This document shows positions 7,939-16,231 of a stretch of 64,000 nt of DNA, in pieces; positions within the stretch are counted from its first letter, which is position 1, and the number at the start of each line of letters is the position of its first letter. Both the position numbers and the translations under genes were made by a program. Under the pieces are notes generated by a model, which searched no databases, was not told where the DNA came from, and saw nothing but the letters and a program-made list of their open reading frames with translations. The stretch is from Planomonospora sp. ID67723 (GTDB taxonomy: Bacteria > Actinomycetota > Actinomycetes > Streptosporangiales > Streptosporangiaceae), in assembly GCF_015711605.1 (NCBI RefSeq), contig NZ_JABTEZ010000005.1:744001-808000 (forward strand), read 5' to 3'.

Positions 7939-9066
7939 GTGAGCACCGAGATCCGCCCGTTCCGCGTCGACGTCCCCCAGCACGATCTGGACGACCTGAT
8001 CGACCGGCTGGCCCGGACCCGCTGGCCCGGGCAACTGCCCGGGGAAGGCTGGAGCCGCGGGGTCCCGGTGGTCTACCTCAAAGAGATGGCCGGCTATTGG
8101 CGCGACGGCTTCGACTGGCGGGCGCAGGAGGCGCGTCTCAACGCGTTCCCGCAGTTCGTCACCGAGATCGACGGCCTGGACGTGCACTTCCTGCACGTCC
8201 GTTCGCCCGAGCCCGACGCGCTGCCGCTGATCCTGACGCACGGCTGGCCGAACTCGGTCGTGGAGTTCATGGACCTCATCGGCCCGCTGACCGATCCGCG
8301 CGCCCACGGCGGCGACCCGTCGCAGGCGTTCCACGTGGTGGTGCCGTCGGTCCCGGGTTTCGGATTCTCCGTCGCGCCGCGCGCGACCGGTTTCGGTGCG
8401 GCGGACGTGGGGCGGATGTGGGCGGAGCTGATGAGCCGCCTGGGGTACGAGCGGTACGGCGCGCACGGCGGTGACCTGGGCGCCTACATCACCCCTGCGG
8501 TCGCCGAAGCCGACCCCGAGCACGTCGTCGGCGTGCACATCACCGGCGGCATCGGGTTCCCGACCGACGAGGACGTCCCGGACATGAACGCCGAGGAGCT
8601 CGCCCAGTACGCGGAGATGCGGCAGTGGGTGGGCGGCGGTGTGGACCACCACCCGCTGCTGCGCGCCGCGCCGCAGACCTTCGCGTTCGCCTGGCACGAT
8701 TCCCCCACCGGGCTGCTGGCGTGGATGATGCAGAAGAACAAGGAGTTCGCGATCACCGTCGACGAGCCGGACCAGGCCATCGACCGCGATCTGCTGCTCG
8801 CCAACGTGACGCTGTACTGGCTGACCGGGACCTCGGGCTCGTCGTCGTGGTTCATGTACGAGAGCACCGAGTTCCGCTGGCCCGTAGGTCAGGACCGGGT
8901 GCCGACCGGCGTCTACTGCGGGCCGCCCGCCATCCGCCGCCTCGCAGACAGGAACAACAAGATCATTCACTGGCCGGACAGCAACCCGGGCGGACACTTC
9001 GTCGCCATGGAGGAACCGGACGCCCTGGCCCGCGACCTGCGCGCCTTCTTCGGCAAAGTCCGCTGA
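7939..9066 (+). CDS. Epoxide hydrolase, EHN-type alpha/beta hydrolase
   Basis: At 375 aa with an N-terminal EHN lid domain ([23 protein letters not shown], residues 8-30), this matches microsomal-type epoxide hydrolases. The oxyanion HGWPNS motif is at 101-106, the nucleophile Asp179 is in AHGGDLGAY, a candidate lid tyrosine is at about 307 (WFMYES), and the catalytic His353 is in NPGGHF. The enzyme opens epoxides to diols through an ester intermediate. The GTG start is preceded by TTGAGGAG at 5-nt spacing. It is followed 25 bp later by an AlkZ-like gene in the same direction, so the two may be cotranscribed. The natural substrate is unknown. Confidence 0.9.
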   Translation: MSTEIRPFRVDVPQHDLDDLIDRLARTRWPGQLPGEGWSRGVPVVYLKEMAGYWRDGFDWRAQEARLNAFPQFVTEIDGLDVHFLHVRSPEPDALPLILTHGWPNSVVEFMDLIGPLTDPRAHGGDPSQAFHVVVPSVPGFGFSVAPRATGFGAADVGRMWAELMSRLGYERYGAHGGDLGAYITPAVAEADPEHVVGVHITGGIGFPTDEDVPDMNAEELAQYAEMRQWVGGGVDHHPLLRAAPQTFAFAWHDSPTGLLAWMMQKNKEFAITVDEPDQAIDRDLLLANVTLYWLTGTSGSSSWFMYESTEFRWPVGQDRVPTGVYCGPPAIRRLADRNNKIIHWPDSNPGGHFVAMEEPDALARDLRAFFGKVR

Positions 9067-9091
9067 CACCGAGCAGGGGGAGCCACCACCG

Positions 9092-10246
9092 ATGAACGAT
9101 CTGCCGCGTTTCTCCTGGTCCGACGTGCACTCCCGGCGCCTGGACCGGCATGCGCTGACCGTCCCGTCGAAGACCGCCCGGCCTGCCGACATCGTGGCCG
9201 CGATGGCGAGCACCCATGCCCAGGTCATGTCGGCCGCCGAGCTGGCCGTCGCGATGCGCATCGACGGCGCCACCCGCCTGGACGTACGGGAGGCGCTGTG
9301 GAACGAGCGCAGCCTCGTCAAGACCTACGGGTTGCGCGGGACGGTGCACTTCACGCCGGCCCGGGATCTGCCGCTGTGGGTCGGAGCGTTGTCGGCCCTC
9401 CCCGCCGCGCCGAACGCCATGCCGCCCGACGTCCGGCTCACACCCGACCAGACCGAGGAGGTGGTGGCGGCCGTCGCCGCCGCGCTGGACGACGCCGAGC
9501 TGACGATCGACGAGCTCACCGAGGCGGTCGTCGAACGCACGGGCCCCTGGGCGGGCGATCCGGTGATGGAGGCGTTCCAGGGCAAGTGGCCGCGCTGGCG
9601 CCAGGCCATGCACCTGGCCGGGATGCGCGGCGTCCTGTGCTTCGCTCCCAACAGGGGCCGTAAGGTCACCTACACCAATCCGCAGCGGTGGCTGCCGGGC
9701 TTCGAGCCCGCCGACGCGGAGACGGCGCTGCCCTGGTTGGTGACGAGCTACCTGTATGCGTACGGGCCGTCCACGCCCCAGCGGTTCGCGCACTGGCTGG
9801 GCGTCCCGGCGACATGGGCGAAGGAACTGTTCGGGTCGCTGGGCGAGGCCCTCCAGGAGGTCGCGGTCGAAGGCGAACGCGCCTGGGTCGCCGCCGGAGA
9901 TCTCGACGTACCGGCGGACCCGCCGCAGGGCGTGCGGCTCCTTCCCTACTTCGACGGCTATGCCTATCGCGTCGGCAACCAGCCGCCCGCGTCGCTCTAT
10001 CCGGGCCGTGCCGCCGAACGCGTCCTGCCCGGCAACTTCCAGATCCTCCTCATGGACGGCGTCGTCGCGGGCCTGTGGCACCAGCGCCGGTCCGGCCGCA
10101 GGATCAGCATTACCGTCGAACCGCTCGGCGCGCTCACCGCCGCCCGGCGCCGGGACCTCGACGACCAGGTCGACAGGCTAGGGGAGATCCTCGAAGGCAC
10201 GCCACGGCTCACCATCGGTCCCGTCACCGTCGGCGGCCACGCCTGA
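9092..10246 (+). CDS. Winged-helix DNA-binding protein, AlkZ/YcaQ-like (HTH_42)
   Basis: The 384-aa protein fits the HTH_42 family that includes the DNA glycosylases AlkZ, YcaQ and AlkX. It shows an N-terminal LxxxRL..H segment, the conserved LRGTVHF (~residue 82), LLPYFDGYAYRVGN (~residue 293) and a LWHQRRSGRRISITVEP beta-hairpin region. Active AlkZ enzymes carry a QxQ motif near residue 40; here the equivalent stretch is THAQVM (41-46), with only the first Gln. That suggests a divergent subfamily whose activity cannot be assumed. Some members repair interstrand crosslinks in antibiotic gene clusters; others are uncharacterised. Cotranscription with the epoxide hydrolase is likely. Confidence 0.8.
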   Translation: MNDLPRFSWSDVHSRRLDRHALTVPSKTARPADIVAAMASTHAQVMSAAELAVAMRIDGATRLDVREALWNERSLVKTYGLRGTVHFTPARDLPLWVGALSALPAAPNAMPPDVRLTPDQTEEVVAAVAAALDDAELTIDELTEAVVERTGPWAGDPVMEAFQGKWPRWRQAMHLAGMRGVLCFAPNRGRKVTYTNPQRWLPGFEPADAETALPWLVTSYLYAYGPSTPQRFAHWLGVPATWAKELFGSLGEALQEVAVEGERAWVAAGDLDVPADPPQGVRLLPYFDGYAYRVGNQPPASLYPGRAAERVLPGNFQILLMDGVVAGLWHQRRSGRRISITVEPLGALTAARRRDLDDQVDRLGEILEGTPRLTIGPVTVGGHA

Positions 10247-10268
10247 GCGTGATGAGGCATTCCGGCAA

Positions 10269-12140
10269 CTACCTCTGAGAGTTCGCCTGCCCGCCTGCGA
10301 GCGCCCGTAGCATCTCTTTCTCCAGTGCGGGGGCGAGCGAGCGCATGAACGTCGCCGTGATGTGGCCGTTGTCGGAGTAAACCAGCGTGTTGCCGATCAC
10401 CGACGGGCAGCGGTCGTCCGGGCAGAACGTGGCGTTGAAATCGGCGACCGTCACGTTGGCAGGTATCGGCCCGGCCGCCGGCATGCGCTCGGCCAGGCTG
10501 AGGCTGCGAGGCGCGACGCAGGCGGCGGCGCCCTTGGTCTCCACGCATTCGGGCGGATCGAAGCCCATCCGCGGCGTGTCGCGGATGGCCAGGACGTCGA
10601 TGCCCATCGCGCCGAGCTGCCGCCACCGCTCCAGGTACCCGCCGGGCATGTTCTCGCCGCGCTCCCATTCGCTGGACTCGGTCGCGGTGGTGATCAGCAG
10701 GTCCGGGTCGAGCTTGCGGAGCTCGGCGAGCACGCCCTCCTGCCACTGATCGCATGTGGGCTGGGGCCTGCCCTTGTAGAGCTGCACGGTCGTGGACAGG
10801 GTGCAGGCGCCCTTGGTGATGTTGACGATCCGCCAGCCGTTGTCCTCGCCGAGCAGTTCAAGGGCGGGCAGCCAGTGGGCGGCGTGGGAGTTGCCGACCA
10901 GGGCGATGGTCTTGTCCGGGTTTTTCGCTCCGTAGTGGCAGACGAGGACTTCCGCCTCCCTGGGATGCTGCGCGCACCCGTCCTCGTACGACCTGGGCCG
11001 GTCCTTGGCCGCCAGCGCCGGAGCGGGCGTGATCGCGTTGCCCTGCTGCCGGGGCAGGAAGGTCACCACCACGGCCCCGACGAGCGCGGGTGCCAGCAGC
11101 AGCGGCCCCCAGTTGCCCGTCCGGTCCGTCAGCTCGGTCGTCACCGCGGCCAGCACGAAGCTGGCGGCCAGGATCAGCAGGATGCCCTTCCAGCTCGCCG
11201 CGGTCCGGTCCGTGGCCACGAGGTAGAAGACGAAGATCGGCCAGTGCCACAGGTAGAGCGCGTAGGAGATGCGGCCGACGTACAGCACCGGGCGGAGCGT
11301 CAGCAGCCGGTCCGCGCCACCGGCCGTACCCGCCACGATGACCGCCGCCGCTGCCAGCGTCGGCCACAGCGCGACGTAGCCCGGGAAGCTCGTAGAGACC
11401 TGCAGCACCAGCCCGCACGCGACCAGTGCCGCCAGGCCGAGCCAGCCGAGCACCGCCCGCACGGGTTTCGGCACCTTCAGGAACGGCAGGGCCACGGCGA
11501 GCAACCCGCCCAGCGCCAGTTCCCACAACCTCGCGCCGGTGTCGAAGTAGGCCCAGGCCTGATCGGTGGCCGTCCGGAAGATCGAGTACGCCAGGGAGAG
11601 CGCGAAGACCGCGGTCATCAGCCCCACGAAGGCCCGGAGCTTTCGCCGGGCCATCAGCAGGAGCACCGGCCAGATCACGTAGAACTGGCCCTGGATCGCC
11701 AGCGACCAGAAGTGCTGCACCGGGCTCACCGCGTTGCCCGCCGACAGGTAGTCCACCGCCGAAAAGGCCAGCTGCCAGTTCTCGTAGTACAGGGCGGAGG
11801 CGACGACCTCGGCGACCGTGACGTCCCAGCGCGTCTTCGGCAGGATCAGCACCATGCCGATCAGCACGCCGAGCAGCGTCAGCCCGGCGGCCGGCAGGAG
11901 CCTGAGCACCAGGCGCCTGGCGAAGGCCAAGAGCTTGACGTGCTCGTTACGCAGGAGCGAGCCGGTGATCAGGAAGCCGGTCAGCATCAGGAAGACGTCG
12001 ACTCCGCCCGAGACCCGGCGCGGCCAGATATGGTAGATCACCACGAGGAGTACGGCTACCGCACGTAACCCGTCGATCTCCAGCCTGCGCTCCGATCTCG
12101 CGGTCCGGGGGCGCTGGAGGGCGTGGCGGGCGGCTGACAT
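10269..12140 (-). CDS. Membrane acyltransferase with C-terminal SGNH domain (OafA-like)
   Basis: This 623-aa protein starts with an Acyl_transf_3 domain: EIDGLRAVAVLLVVIYHIWP with its conserved His at residues 21-40, GVDVFLMLTGFLITG at 46-60, and about ten membrane spans up to ~360. A periplasmic SGNH-like domain follows, with GNSH at 416-419 and a D..H block in YSDNGHITATF (~588-598). Such fused proteins O-acetylate cell-surface polysaccharides or glycolipids: the membrane part moves the acyl group across and the SGNH part transfers it. The gene is monocistronic and the 5' flank is A+T-rich. The target glycan is unknown. Confidence 0.9.
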   Translation of the reverse strand: MSAARHALQRPRTARSERRLEIDGLRAVAVLLVVIYHIWPRRVSGGVDVFLMLTGFLITGSLLRNEHVKLLAFARRLVLRLLPAAGLTLLGVLIGMVLILPKTRWDVTVAEVVASALYYENWQLAFSAVDYLSAGNAVSPVQHFWSLAIQGQFYVIWPVLLLMARRKLRAFVGLMTAVFALSLAYSIFRTATDQAWAYFDTGARLWELALGGLLAVALPFLKVPKPVRAVLGWLGLAALVACGLVLQVSTSFPGYVALWPTLAAAAVIVAGTAGGADRLLTLRPVLYVGRISYALYLWHWPIFVFYLVATDRTAASWKGILLILAASFVLAAVTTELTDRTGNWGPLLLAPALVGAVVVTFLPRQQGNAITPAPALAAKDRPRSYEDGCAQHPREAEVLVCHYGAKNPDKTIALVGNSHAAHWLPALELLGEDNGWRIVNITKGACTLSTTVQLYKGRPQPTCDQWQEGVLAELRKLDPDLLITTATESSEWERGENMPGGYLERWRQLGAMGIDVLAIRDTPRMGFDPPECVETKGAAACVAPRSLSLAERMPAAGPIPANVTVADFNATFCPDDRCPSVIGNTLVYSDNGHITATFMRSLAPALEKEMLRALAGGQANSQR

Positions 12141-12401
12141 GACGTCACAGAATATGACTTCTTTAACTAATCGGACAAATTTCTGTCAGCTCGGAGTCTG
12201 TTTCGATGGGCGCCATTCATGCGGCGGGTAGGAGCGGACGCCCTCTTCGGCAGGCTCGGGTGAGACACCGGAAGACGGCCGGTCGGGCGGCGTGGGCGGT
12301 GGGGTGGTGCACGAGCACGGCTGTCGGGTGCCGTAGGCGGCAAGATGCGGCGAACCCCGGCCGTCCACATAGTCGCAGGCCATACGGGGGTTCCCGCTGG
12401 T
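12141..12401. other. Intergenic: acyltransferase promoter region and left flank of the tRNA-Arg element
   Basis: The first ~45 bp are A+T-rich and probably hold the acyltransferase promoter (minus strand). The remainder shows no convincing gene; frames that look open run into the duplicated tRNA segment and are artefacts of it. Confidence 0.5.
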
Positions 12402-12448
12402 CTCGGCAGTGCGCCCTGCAGGATTCGAACCCGCGACCGCCGGACTAG
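12402..12448. repeat. Attachment-site duplicate: 3' half of tRNA-Arg(UCU)
   Basis: These 47 bases match 13963-14009 at 43 positions, in direct orientation; all four differences are C/T transitions. The copy covers the tRNA 3' acceptor strand, T arm and variable loop plus 9 bp of downstream flank, and stops in the anticodon stem. This is the usual footprint of a tyrosine-integrase att core, so it marks the distal end of an element integrated into the tRNA gene. Confidence 0.8.
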
Positions 12449-12527
12449 GCGTGGATCGGCCGTTGGTGGTTCCGTAATGCGGTGGCCATGGGCCATGGGC
12501 TATGGCGCGGTGGGTGAAGTGAAGATC

Positions 12528-12544
12528 ATTCCGTGTATGTTCCG
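12528..12544 (+). repeat. 17-bp direct repeat, copy 1 (inside element)
   Basis: ATTCCGTGTATGTTCCG matches 13847-13863 at 15 of 17 positions, the differences again being transitions. Each copy lies ~100 bp inside one end of the element, a position expected of arm-type integrase sites. Confidence 0.4.
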
Positions 12545-12583
12545 CAGCGGTCGCACCCGCGTGCTTCCGGATGCTGCCGACGC

Positions 12584-12964
12584 ATGAAGTACGTCGATCT
12601 CAACGCCTCGATGACCCTGCCCGGTGGTGGTGTTGTCGATGGTGTCATCAGTCCGGTCGAGTGCCTGGAACGGCTCTCCTCCGGTAAGGGCGGCGAGGAA
12701 ACCTCTATGGAGATCATGCTCAAGCACAACTGCTGGAAGCGCGAAGAGGACTTGATCATCCGCTATGAAGGGGTGGCGGAGTCCAGGCTCGGTATCGCGG
12801 CACCTTCTGGGGCGGAGGCGCGCAGTGTGGTGATCCTCGACGAGATCCTGTCGCACCCTGATGGATGCACCCACGAGGTCGCGTTCCGGCCGGGAGCGGT
12901 CATGGTGACCTGCCGGGACCTGATCGCTACATGGGTGGTGGCTGACTGCCCAGAGAAGCCCTGA
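12584..12964 (+). CDS. Orphan hypothetical protein in the tRNA-Arg element
   Basis: This 126-aa acidic protein is not recognised. It begins MKYVDLNASMTLPGGGVVDG and has a region KHNCWKREEDLIIRYEGVAESRLG (residues ~46-69), with two further Cys and many Glu. The pattern of beta strands ending in VMVTCRDLIATWVVAD suggests a compact single domain. No ribosome-binding site is evident before the ATG. G+C is clearly lower than in the surroundings (near 58-60% by eye), consistent with foreign origin. It may be cargo (defence or immunity-type) or a remnant of a longer gene; nothing in the sequence decides this. Confidence 0.5.
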   Translation: MKYVDLNASMTLPGGGVVDGVISPVECLERLSSGKGGEETSMEIMLKHNCWKREEDLIIRYEGVAESRLGIAAPSGAEARSVVILDEILSHPDGCTHEVAFRPGAVMVTCRDLIATWVVADCPEKP

Positions 12965-12983
12965 ACGGCGAAATCCGACACAA

Positions 12984-13725
12984 TTGGAGTACGCGGTGGA
13001 GCTGGAGGAGCTTCCGGCCAATCCACTGCACCGGGTCAAGCTCCGCAAGGCCAAGTCCACGGGAGAGACCGACCGGCGCTCGGTGGTCAATCCAGCTCAA
13101 GCCAGGGAACTGCTGACCGCGGTGACCTACGTCGGCCGGTCACGTGGGCCGATGCTGGCAGCCATGTTCGCCTCCATGTACTTCGGCGGCCTGCGCCCGG
13201 CCGAGGCGGCGGGACTGCGCAAGAAGGACTGCCACCTCCCCGCGTCCGGCTGGGGTCTACTGACACTGGAGAAGACCAGGCCGCAGAGCAACAAGCGGTT
13301 CACCGACTCGGGGGAGACCCACGACGATCGCGGGCTCAAGCACCGGGGCCGAAAGGTGATCCGGGAGGTCCCGATCCCACCGGAGCTGGTGACCCTCCTC
13401 CGGGACCACATCGACAGGTTCGGACGGCCGGCTGTTCCGCACCCGCACGGGCGGGCTGATCTCCGGTTCGGCCTACGCCAAGGTCTGGAAGGAGGCCCGG
13501 ACCTACGCCTTCACACCCGATCAGGTCGCCTCGCCGCTGGCGGCCCGGCCGTACGACCTGCGTCACGCGGCCGTGTCCCTCTGGCTCAACGCCGGAGTGC
13601 ACGCCCCCGAAGCGGCCGAGCGGGCGGGCCACGGAGTGGACGTGATGCTCAAGGTCTACGCCAAGTGCATCGACGGCCAACGCGATGTGGCCGACCAGCG
13701 CATCCTCGACGCGCTCGCCGCATGA
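12984..13725 (+). pseudogene. Truncated and frameshifted tyrosine recombinase (integrase)
   Basis: The catalytic domain is recognisable but split. Frame one gives EYAVELEELPANPLHRVKL, GLRPAEAAGL (box I Arg) and VPIPPELVTLLRDHIDRFG up to ~13424. A net one-base change then shifts the rest to the next frame: DGRLFRTRTGGLISGSAYAK, PYDLRHAAVSLWLNAG (box II), ERAGHGVDV and nucleophile LKVYAKCIDG, stopping at 13725. The N-terminal arm- and core-binding domains are missing; only a weak TTG start remains. Intact relatives are ~370-400 aa and integrate actinobacterial elements into tRNA genes. The enzyme is very unlikely to be active. Confidence 0.85.
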
Positions 13726-13745
13726 CGTCGACGGCAGGCACCACC

Positions 13746-13771
13746 AGGACCCCGGGACCTCTCGGGGTCCT
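13746..13771 (+). terminator. Hairpin after the integrase relic
   Basis: AGGACCCCG and CGGGGTCCT form a perfect 9-bp stem with an 8-nt loop, 21 bp after the integrase stop. A short T-containing tail (TTCGGCGTTCC) follows. Probably the original integrase terminator. Confidence 0.6.
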
Positions 13772-13846
13772 TCGGCGTTCCGGCCCCGAACCACCGCGCG
13801 AACCTCCGAAACTCCCGGCCCCACCTGGGCAAACGGGGCCGTGGGC

Positions 13847-13863
13847 ATTCCGCGTATGTTCTG
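13847..13863 (+). repeat. 17-bp direct repeat, copy 2 (inside element)
   Basis: ATTCCGCGTATGTTCTG is the partner of 12528-12544 (15/17). It lies between the integrase terminator and the tRNA terminator. Confidence 0.4.
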
Positions 13864-13930
13864 TGACCGGTGGCATACGGCTGCATCCGGCCGCCTGCGG
13901 CGGCAGGGGAGGGACGAGCTCTGGGAATGC

Positions 13931-13961
13931 AAAAGACCAGGTCATAGGCTAAATGACCTGG
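13931..13961 (-). terminator. Rho-independent terminator of tRNA-Arg
   Basis: On the minus strand CCAGGTCAT-TTAGCCT-ATGACCTGG is a perfect 9-bp stem followed by TCTTTTG. It begins ten bases past the tRNA 3' end. Confidence 0.8.
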
Positions 13962-13970
13962 CCTCGGCAG

Positions 13971-14044
13971 CGCGCCCTGCAGGATTCGAACCTGCGACCG
14001 TCGGATTAGAAGTCCGGTGCTCTATCCAGCTGAGCTAAGGGCGC
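13971..14044 (-). tRNA. tRNA-Arg (anticodon UCU)
   Basis: The 74-nt gene folds as a full cloverleaf: acceptor GCGCCCT/AGGGCGC (7 bp), D arm GCTC-AGCTGGATA-GAGC, anticodon loop CTTCTAA reading TCT, T arm GCAGG-TTCGAAT-CCTGC, discriminator G. The first pair of the anticodon stem (C27-A43) is mismatched; the other four pair. CCA is not encoded. It decodes AGA and possibly AGG, rare arginine codons in this genome. Its 3' half is duplicated at 12402-12448. Confidence 0.95.
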
Positions 14045-14364
14045 TCCCGCCTAATTGTGCATGATCCTGGGAGTGCCCATGCATCGGTTTTCCTCTCGTG
14101 TCGCGTCGATCACTCTCTGTCGCGGCCGGCGAAGCCCGGGACGGCAGGCATGGGCGGTGCAGGAGTGAAACGAGGCCGATCGCACGAGGGCCGGTGGGGC
14201 GTCGGGTCTCGAAGCAGCCGCGCAGATCGTGTGATACATCGCATTCTGGCGGCTGTTCGAGATCGAGTGCCCGCCGACGGGCGGCTCATTCGGCGCCTAC
14301 CGGAGGTGCCTGTGCAGGGCATGCCGGCCCGTCCGTACGGTCCCGACCACCGGGCGGGCCGGTC
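14045..14364. other. Intergenic, tRNA promoter side
   Basis: Upstream of the tRNA on the minus strand and upstream of the phosphotransferase on the plus strand. No gene or notable repeat was seen apart from the -10-like hexamer before the phosphotransferase. Confidence 0.4.
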
Positions 14365-14370
14365 TAGGCT
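14365..14370 (+). promoter_or_regulatory. -10 hexamer for a leaderless phosphotransferase transcript
   Basis: TAGGCT fits TAnnnT and ends 8 bp before the ATG at 14379, so transcription should begin at or next to the start codon. No ribosome-binding site is present, consistent with leaderless translation. Confidence 0.4.
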
Positions 14371-14378
14371 CAATTGGC

Positions 14379-15176
14379 ATGTTCGTCACCACGGCCTATG
14401 AGGAGATCCCCCTTCTGGGCGGTGATGTGACGGACGGGGTGGTGCGCGTCGGCGACACCGTGCGCAGGCCCACCCGTCCGTCCACGCCGTCCGTGCACGC
14501 GCTGCTCCGGCACCTGGAGGCGGCGGGGTTCGACGGAGCTCCACGGGTGGTGGGCCTCGACGAGCGGGGCCGGGAGATCCTCACCTACCTGGAGGGCGAG
14601 TCGGGGCTCCGCCCGCTGCCGTCGTACGCGGTGACCGACGAGGCGCTGGCCGCGCTCGCCGGGTTGCTGCGCCGCTTCCACGACGCCGCCGCGTCCTTCC
14701 GGCCGCCCCGGCAGGCGGTCTGGGAGAACGGCTCCAACGACGACCGGGCACCCGAGCTGGTCGGGCACTGCGACGTCAACCTCGACAACGTGATCTTCCG
14801 TGACGGCCTGCCGTGCGCGCTCATCGACTTCGACCTGGCCCGGCCGACGACCCGGCTCTTCGACGTCGTGACGACCCTGCGCCACTGGGCGCCCCTCGCC
14901 GACCCGGTGGACCTGGATCCCCTCCAGCGCGATCTGGCCGTCGGCCCCCGCCTGCGCCTGTTCTGCGACGCGTACGGCCTGGCGCCCCGCGACCGCCGCC
15001 GCCTCCTCGACCTGGCCCGTCTGCGCTTCAGCCGCTCCTACATCGCGATGCGAACCAGGGCCGCCTCCGGTGGCGGCTGGGCCCGCGTGTGGGCCGAGGG
15101 CGCCGGGACGCGCATCCGCCGGGCCGGAGCCTGGCTTGACGTCCACCAGGATGAGCTCCATGCCCATCTCGTGTAG
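14379..15176 (+). CDS. Phosphotransferase family protein (APH-like kinase fold)
   Basis: This 265-aa protein has the catalytic loop HCDVNLDNVIF (~residues 130-140; His-x-Asp....Asn) and the metal-binding IDFDLARP (~149-156) of aminoglycoside/choline-type phosphotransferases. The N-lobe is short and lacks an obvious glycine-rich loop, as is common in this family. It could phosphorylate a small alcohol or antibiotic, or play a housekeeping role; sequence alone does not tell. The ATG appears leaderless. Its 3' end overlaps the likely start of cobD by 17 bp, but a cobalamin role is not implied. Confidence 0.8.
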   Translation: MFVTTAYEEIPLLGGDVTDGVVRVGDTVRRPTRPSTPSVHALLRHLEAAGFDGAPRVVGLDERGREILTYLEGESGLRPLPSYAVTDEALAALAGLLRRFHDAAASFRPPRQAVWENGSNDDRAPELVGHCDVNLDNVIFRDGLPCALIDFDLARPTTRLFDVVTTLRHWAPLADPVDLDPLQRDLAVGPRLRLFCDAYGLAPRDRRRLLDLARLRFSRSYIAMRTRAASGGGWARVWAEGAGTRIRRAGAWLDVHQDELHAHLV

Positions 15177-16158
15177 GAACGTCTCATCCGGAGCCGGACG
15201 CTCCGGGACCGGTTCGCCCGCCAGCGCCCACGCCCTCGGGATGCTCGCCGGGGTCGCCCTCGACGCGGTCCTCGCCGACCCGCGCCGCGGGCACCCGGTC
15301 GCGCTGTTCGGCCGCGCCGCCGCCGCCCTGGAGAAGCGGCTGTACGGCGACGCCCGCGCCGACGGCGCCGTCCACGTCGCCCTCTGCGTCGGCTCCGCGG
15401 CGCTGCTCGGCGCCGTCGCCGGCCGGGTACGGCATCCGCTCGCGCGGGGCGCGGTGAGCGCCGTGGCGACCTGGTCGGTGCTCGGCGGGACCACGCTCGG
15501 CCGAGAGGGCGCGGCCATGGCGGCCTTCCTGGAGGCCGGTGACCTGGCCGGCGCGCGCGGGCGGCTGCCGCACCTATGCGGCCGGGACCCGTCCCGGCTG
15601 GAGGAACCCGAGCTCGCCAGGGCGACGGTCGAGTCGATCGCGGAGAACACCTCCGACGCCGTGGTCGCGCCGCTGCTGTGGGGAGCGGTGGCCGGAGTGC
15701 CGGGACTGCTGGCCTACCGGGCGGTCAACACGCTGGACGCCATGATCGGCCACCGCAACGCCCGGTACGCGCGCTTCGGCTGGGCCGCCGCCCGCCTCGA
15801 CGACGTCGCCAACGCCGTACCGGCCCAGATCACCGGGCTGCTCACCGTCCTGGCCGCCCCCCTCGCGGGCGGTTCGTCGAGGCGGGCCGCTGCCGTGCTG
15901 CGCAGGGACGGCCACCGCCACCCCAGCCCCAACGCGGGCCGGTGCGAGGCGGCGTTCGCCGGGGCGCTGGACGTCACGCTCGGCGGGACGAACGTCTACG
16001 GAAGCCGCGTGGAGCACCGGCCGGAGATGGGCGACGGGCCGAAGCCGTCGGTCCGGGACATCCGCCGCTCGGTACGGCTGGCGCGCGCGGTAGGGTTCGC
16101 CGCTGCGGGACTCGCCGTCCTCGTCGCGCTCCGCGCGGGTGAGCGCCGTCCGGCGTGA
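15160..16158 (+). CDS. cobD: Cobalamin biosynthesis protein CobD/CbiB (adenosylcobinamide-phosphate synthase)
   Basis: CobD/CbiB is a membrane enzyme that attaches aminopropanol (or its phosphate) to the propionate side chain of cobyric acid. The family signature [20 protein letters not shown] is present (~residues 155-174), as are [14 protein letters not shown] near residue 38, [11 protein letters not shown], and [17 protein letters not shown]. Several hydrophobic spans follow, ending in a C-terminal [10 protein letters not shown] helix. The frame is open upstream; the ATG at 15160 (alternative 15151) is preferred because homologues begin shortly before the first helix. It precedes cobQ by 73 bp in the same direction. 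Confidence 0.9.
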   Translation: MPISCRNVSSGAGRSGTGSPASAHALGMLAGVALDAVLADPRRGHPVALFGRAAAALEKRLYGDARADGAVHVALCVGSAALLGAVAGRVRHPLARGAVSAVATWSVLGGTTLGREGAAMAAFLEAGDLAGARGRLPHLCGRDPSRLEEPELARATVESIAENTSDAVVAPLLWGAVAGVPGLLAYRAVNTLDAMIGHRNARYARFGWAAARLDDVANAVPAQITGLLTVLAAPLAGGSSRRAAAVLRRDGHRHPSPNAGRCEAAFAGALDVTLGGTNVYGSRVEHRPEMGDGPKPSVRDIRRSVRLARAVGFAAAGLAVLVALRAGERRPA

Positions 16159-16231
16159 GCGGCTGTGGCGCGGTTCCCTGGCGGGTGACGACATCCGGCG
16201 GCGTCCGGCGGGAGAGTGGGGGAGAGAAGGC

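Larger units (their letters stand above)
12402..14044. mobile_element. Decayed integrative element at tRNA-Arg(UCU)
   Basis: A segment of about 1.6 kb lies between the intact tRNA (13971-14044, minus) and a diverged direct copy of its 3' half (12402-12448). Inside are an orphan gene (12584-12964) and the remains of a tyrosine integrase next to the tRNA (12984-13725), the standard integrase position. No replication, transfer or excisionase genes remain, so it is a deletion relic of an AICE-, phage- or plasmid-like element. Cargo G+C is visibly below that of the flanks. Confidence 0.75.

Noticed and set aside
12167-12496. Frames on both strands through the duplicated tRNA segment (translations such as QDSNPRPPD and RSRVRILQGAL)
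   Set aside because: These strings are known artefacts of translating tRNA 3' ends; no ribosome-binding sites or protein-like composition elsewhere in the frames.
13685-14038. Plus-strand frame ending PAGFEPATVGLEV
   Set aside because: It reads antisense through the tRNA-Arg gene, another standard tRNA translation artefact.
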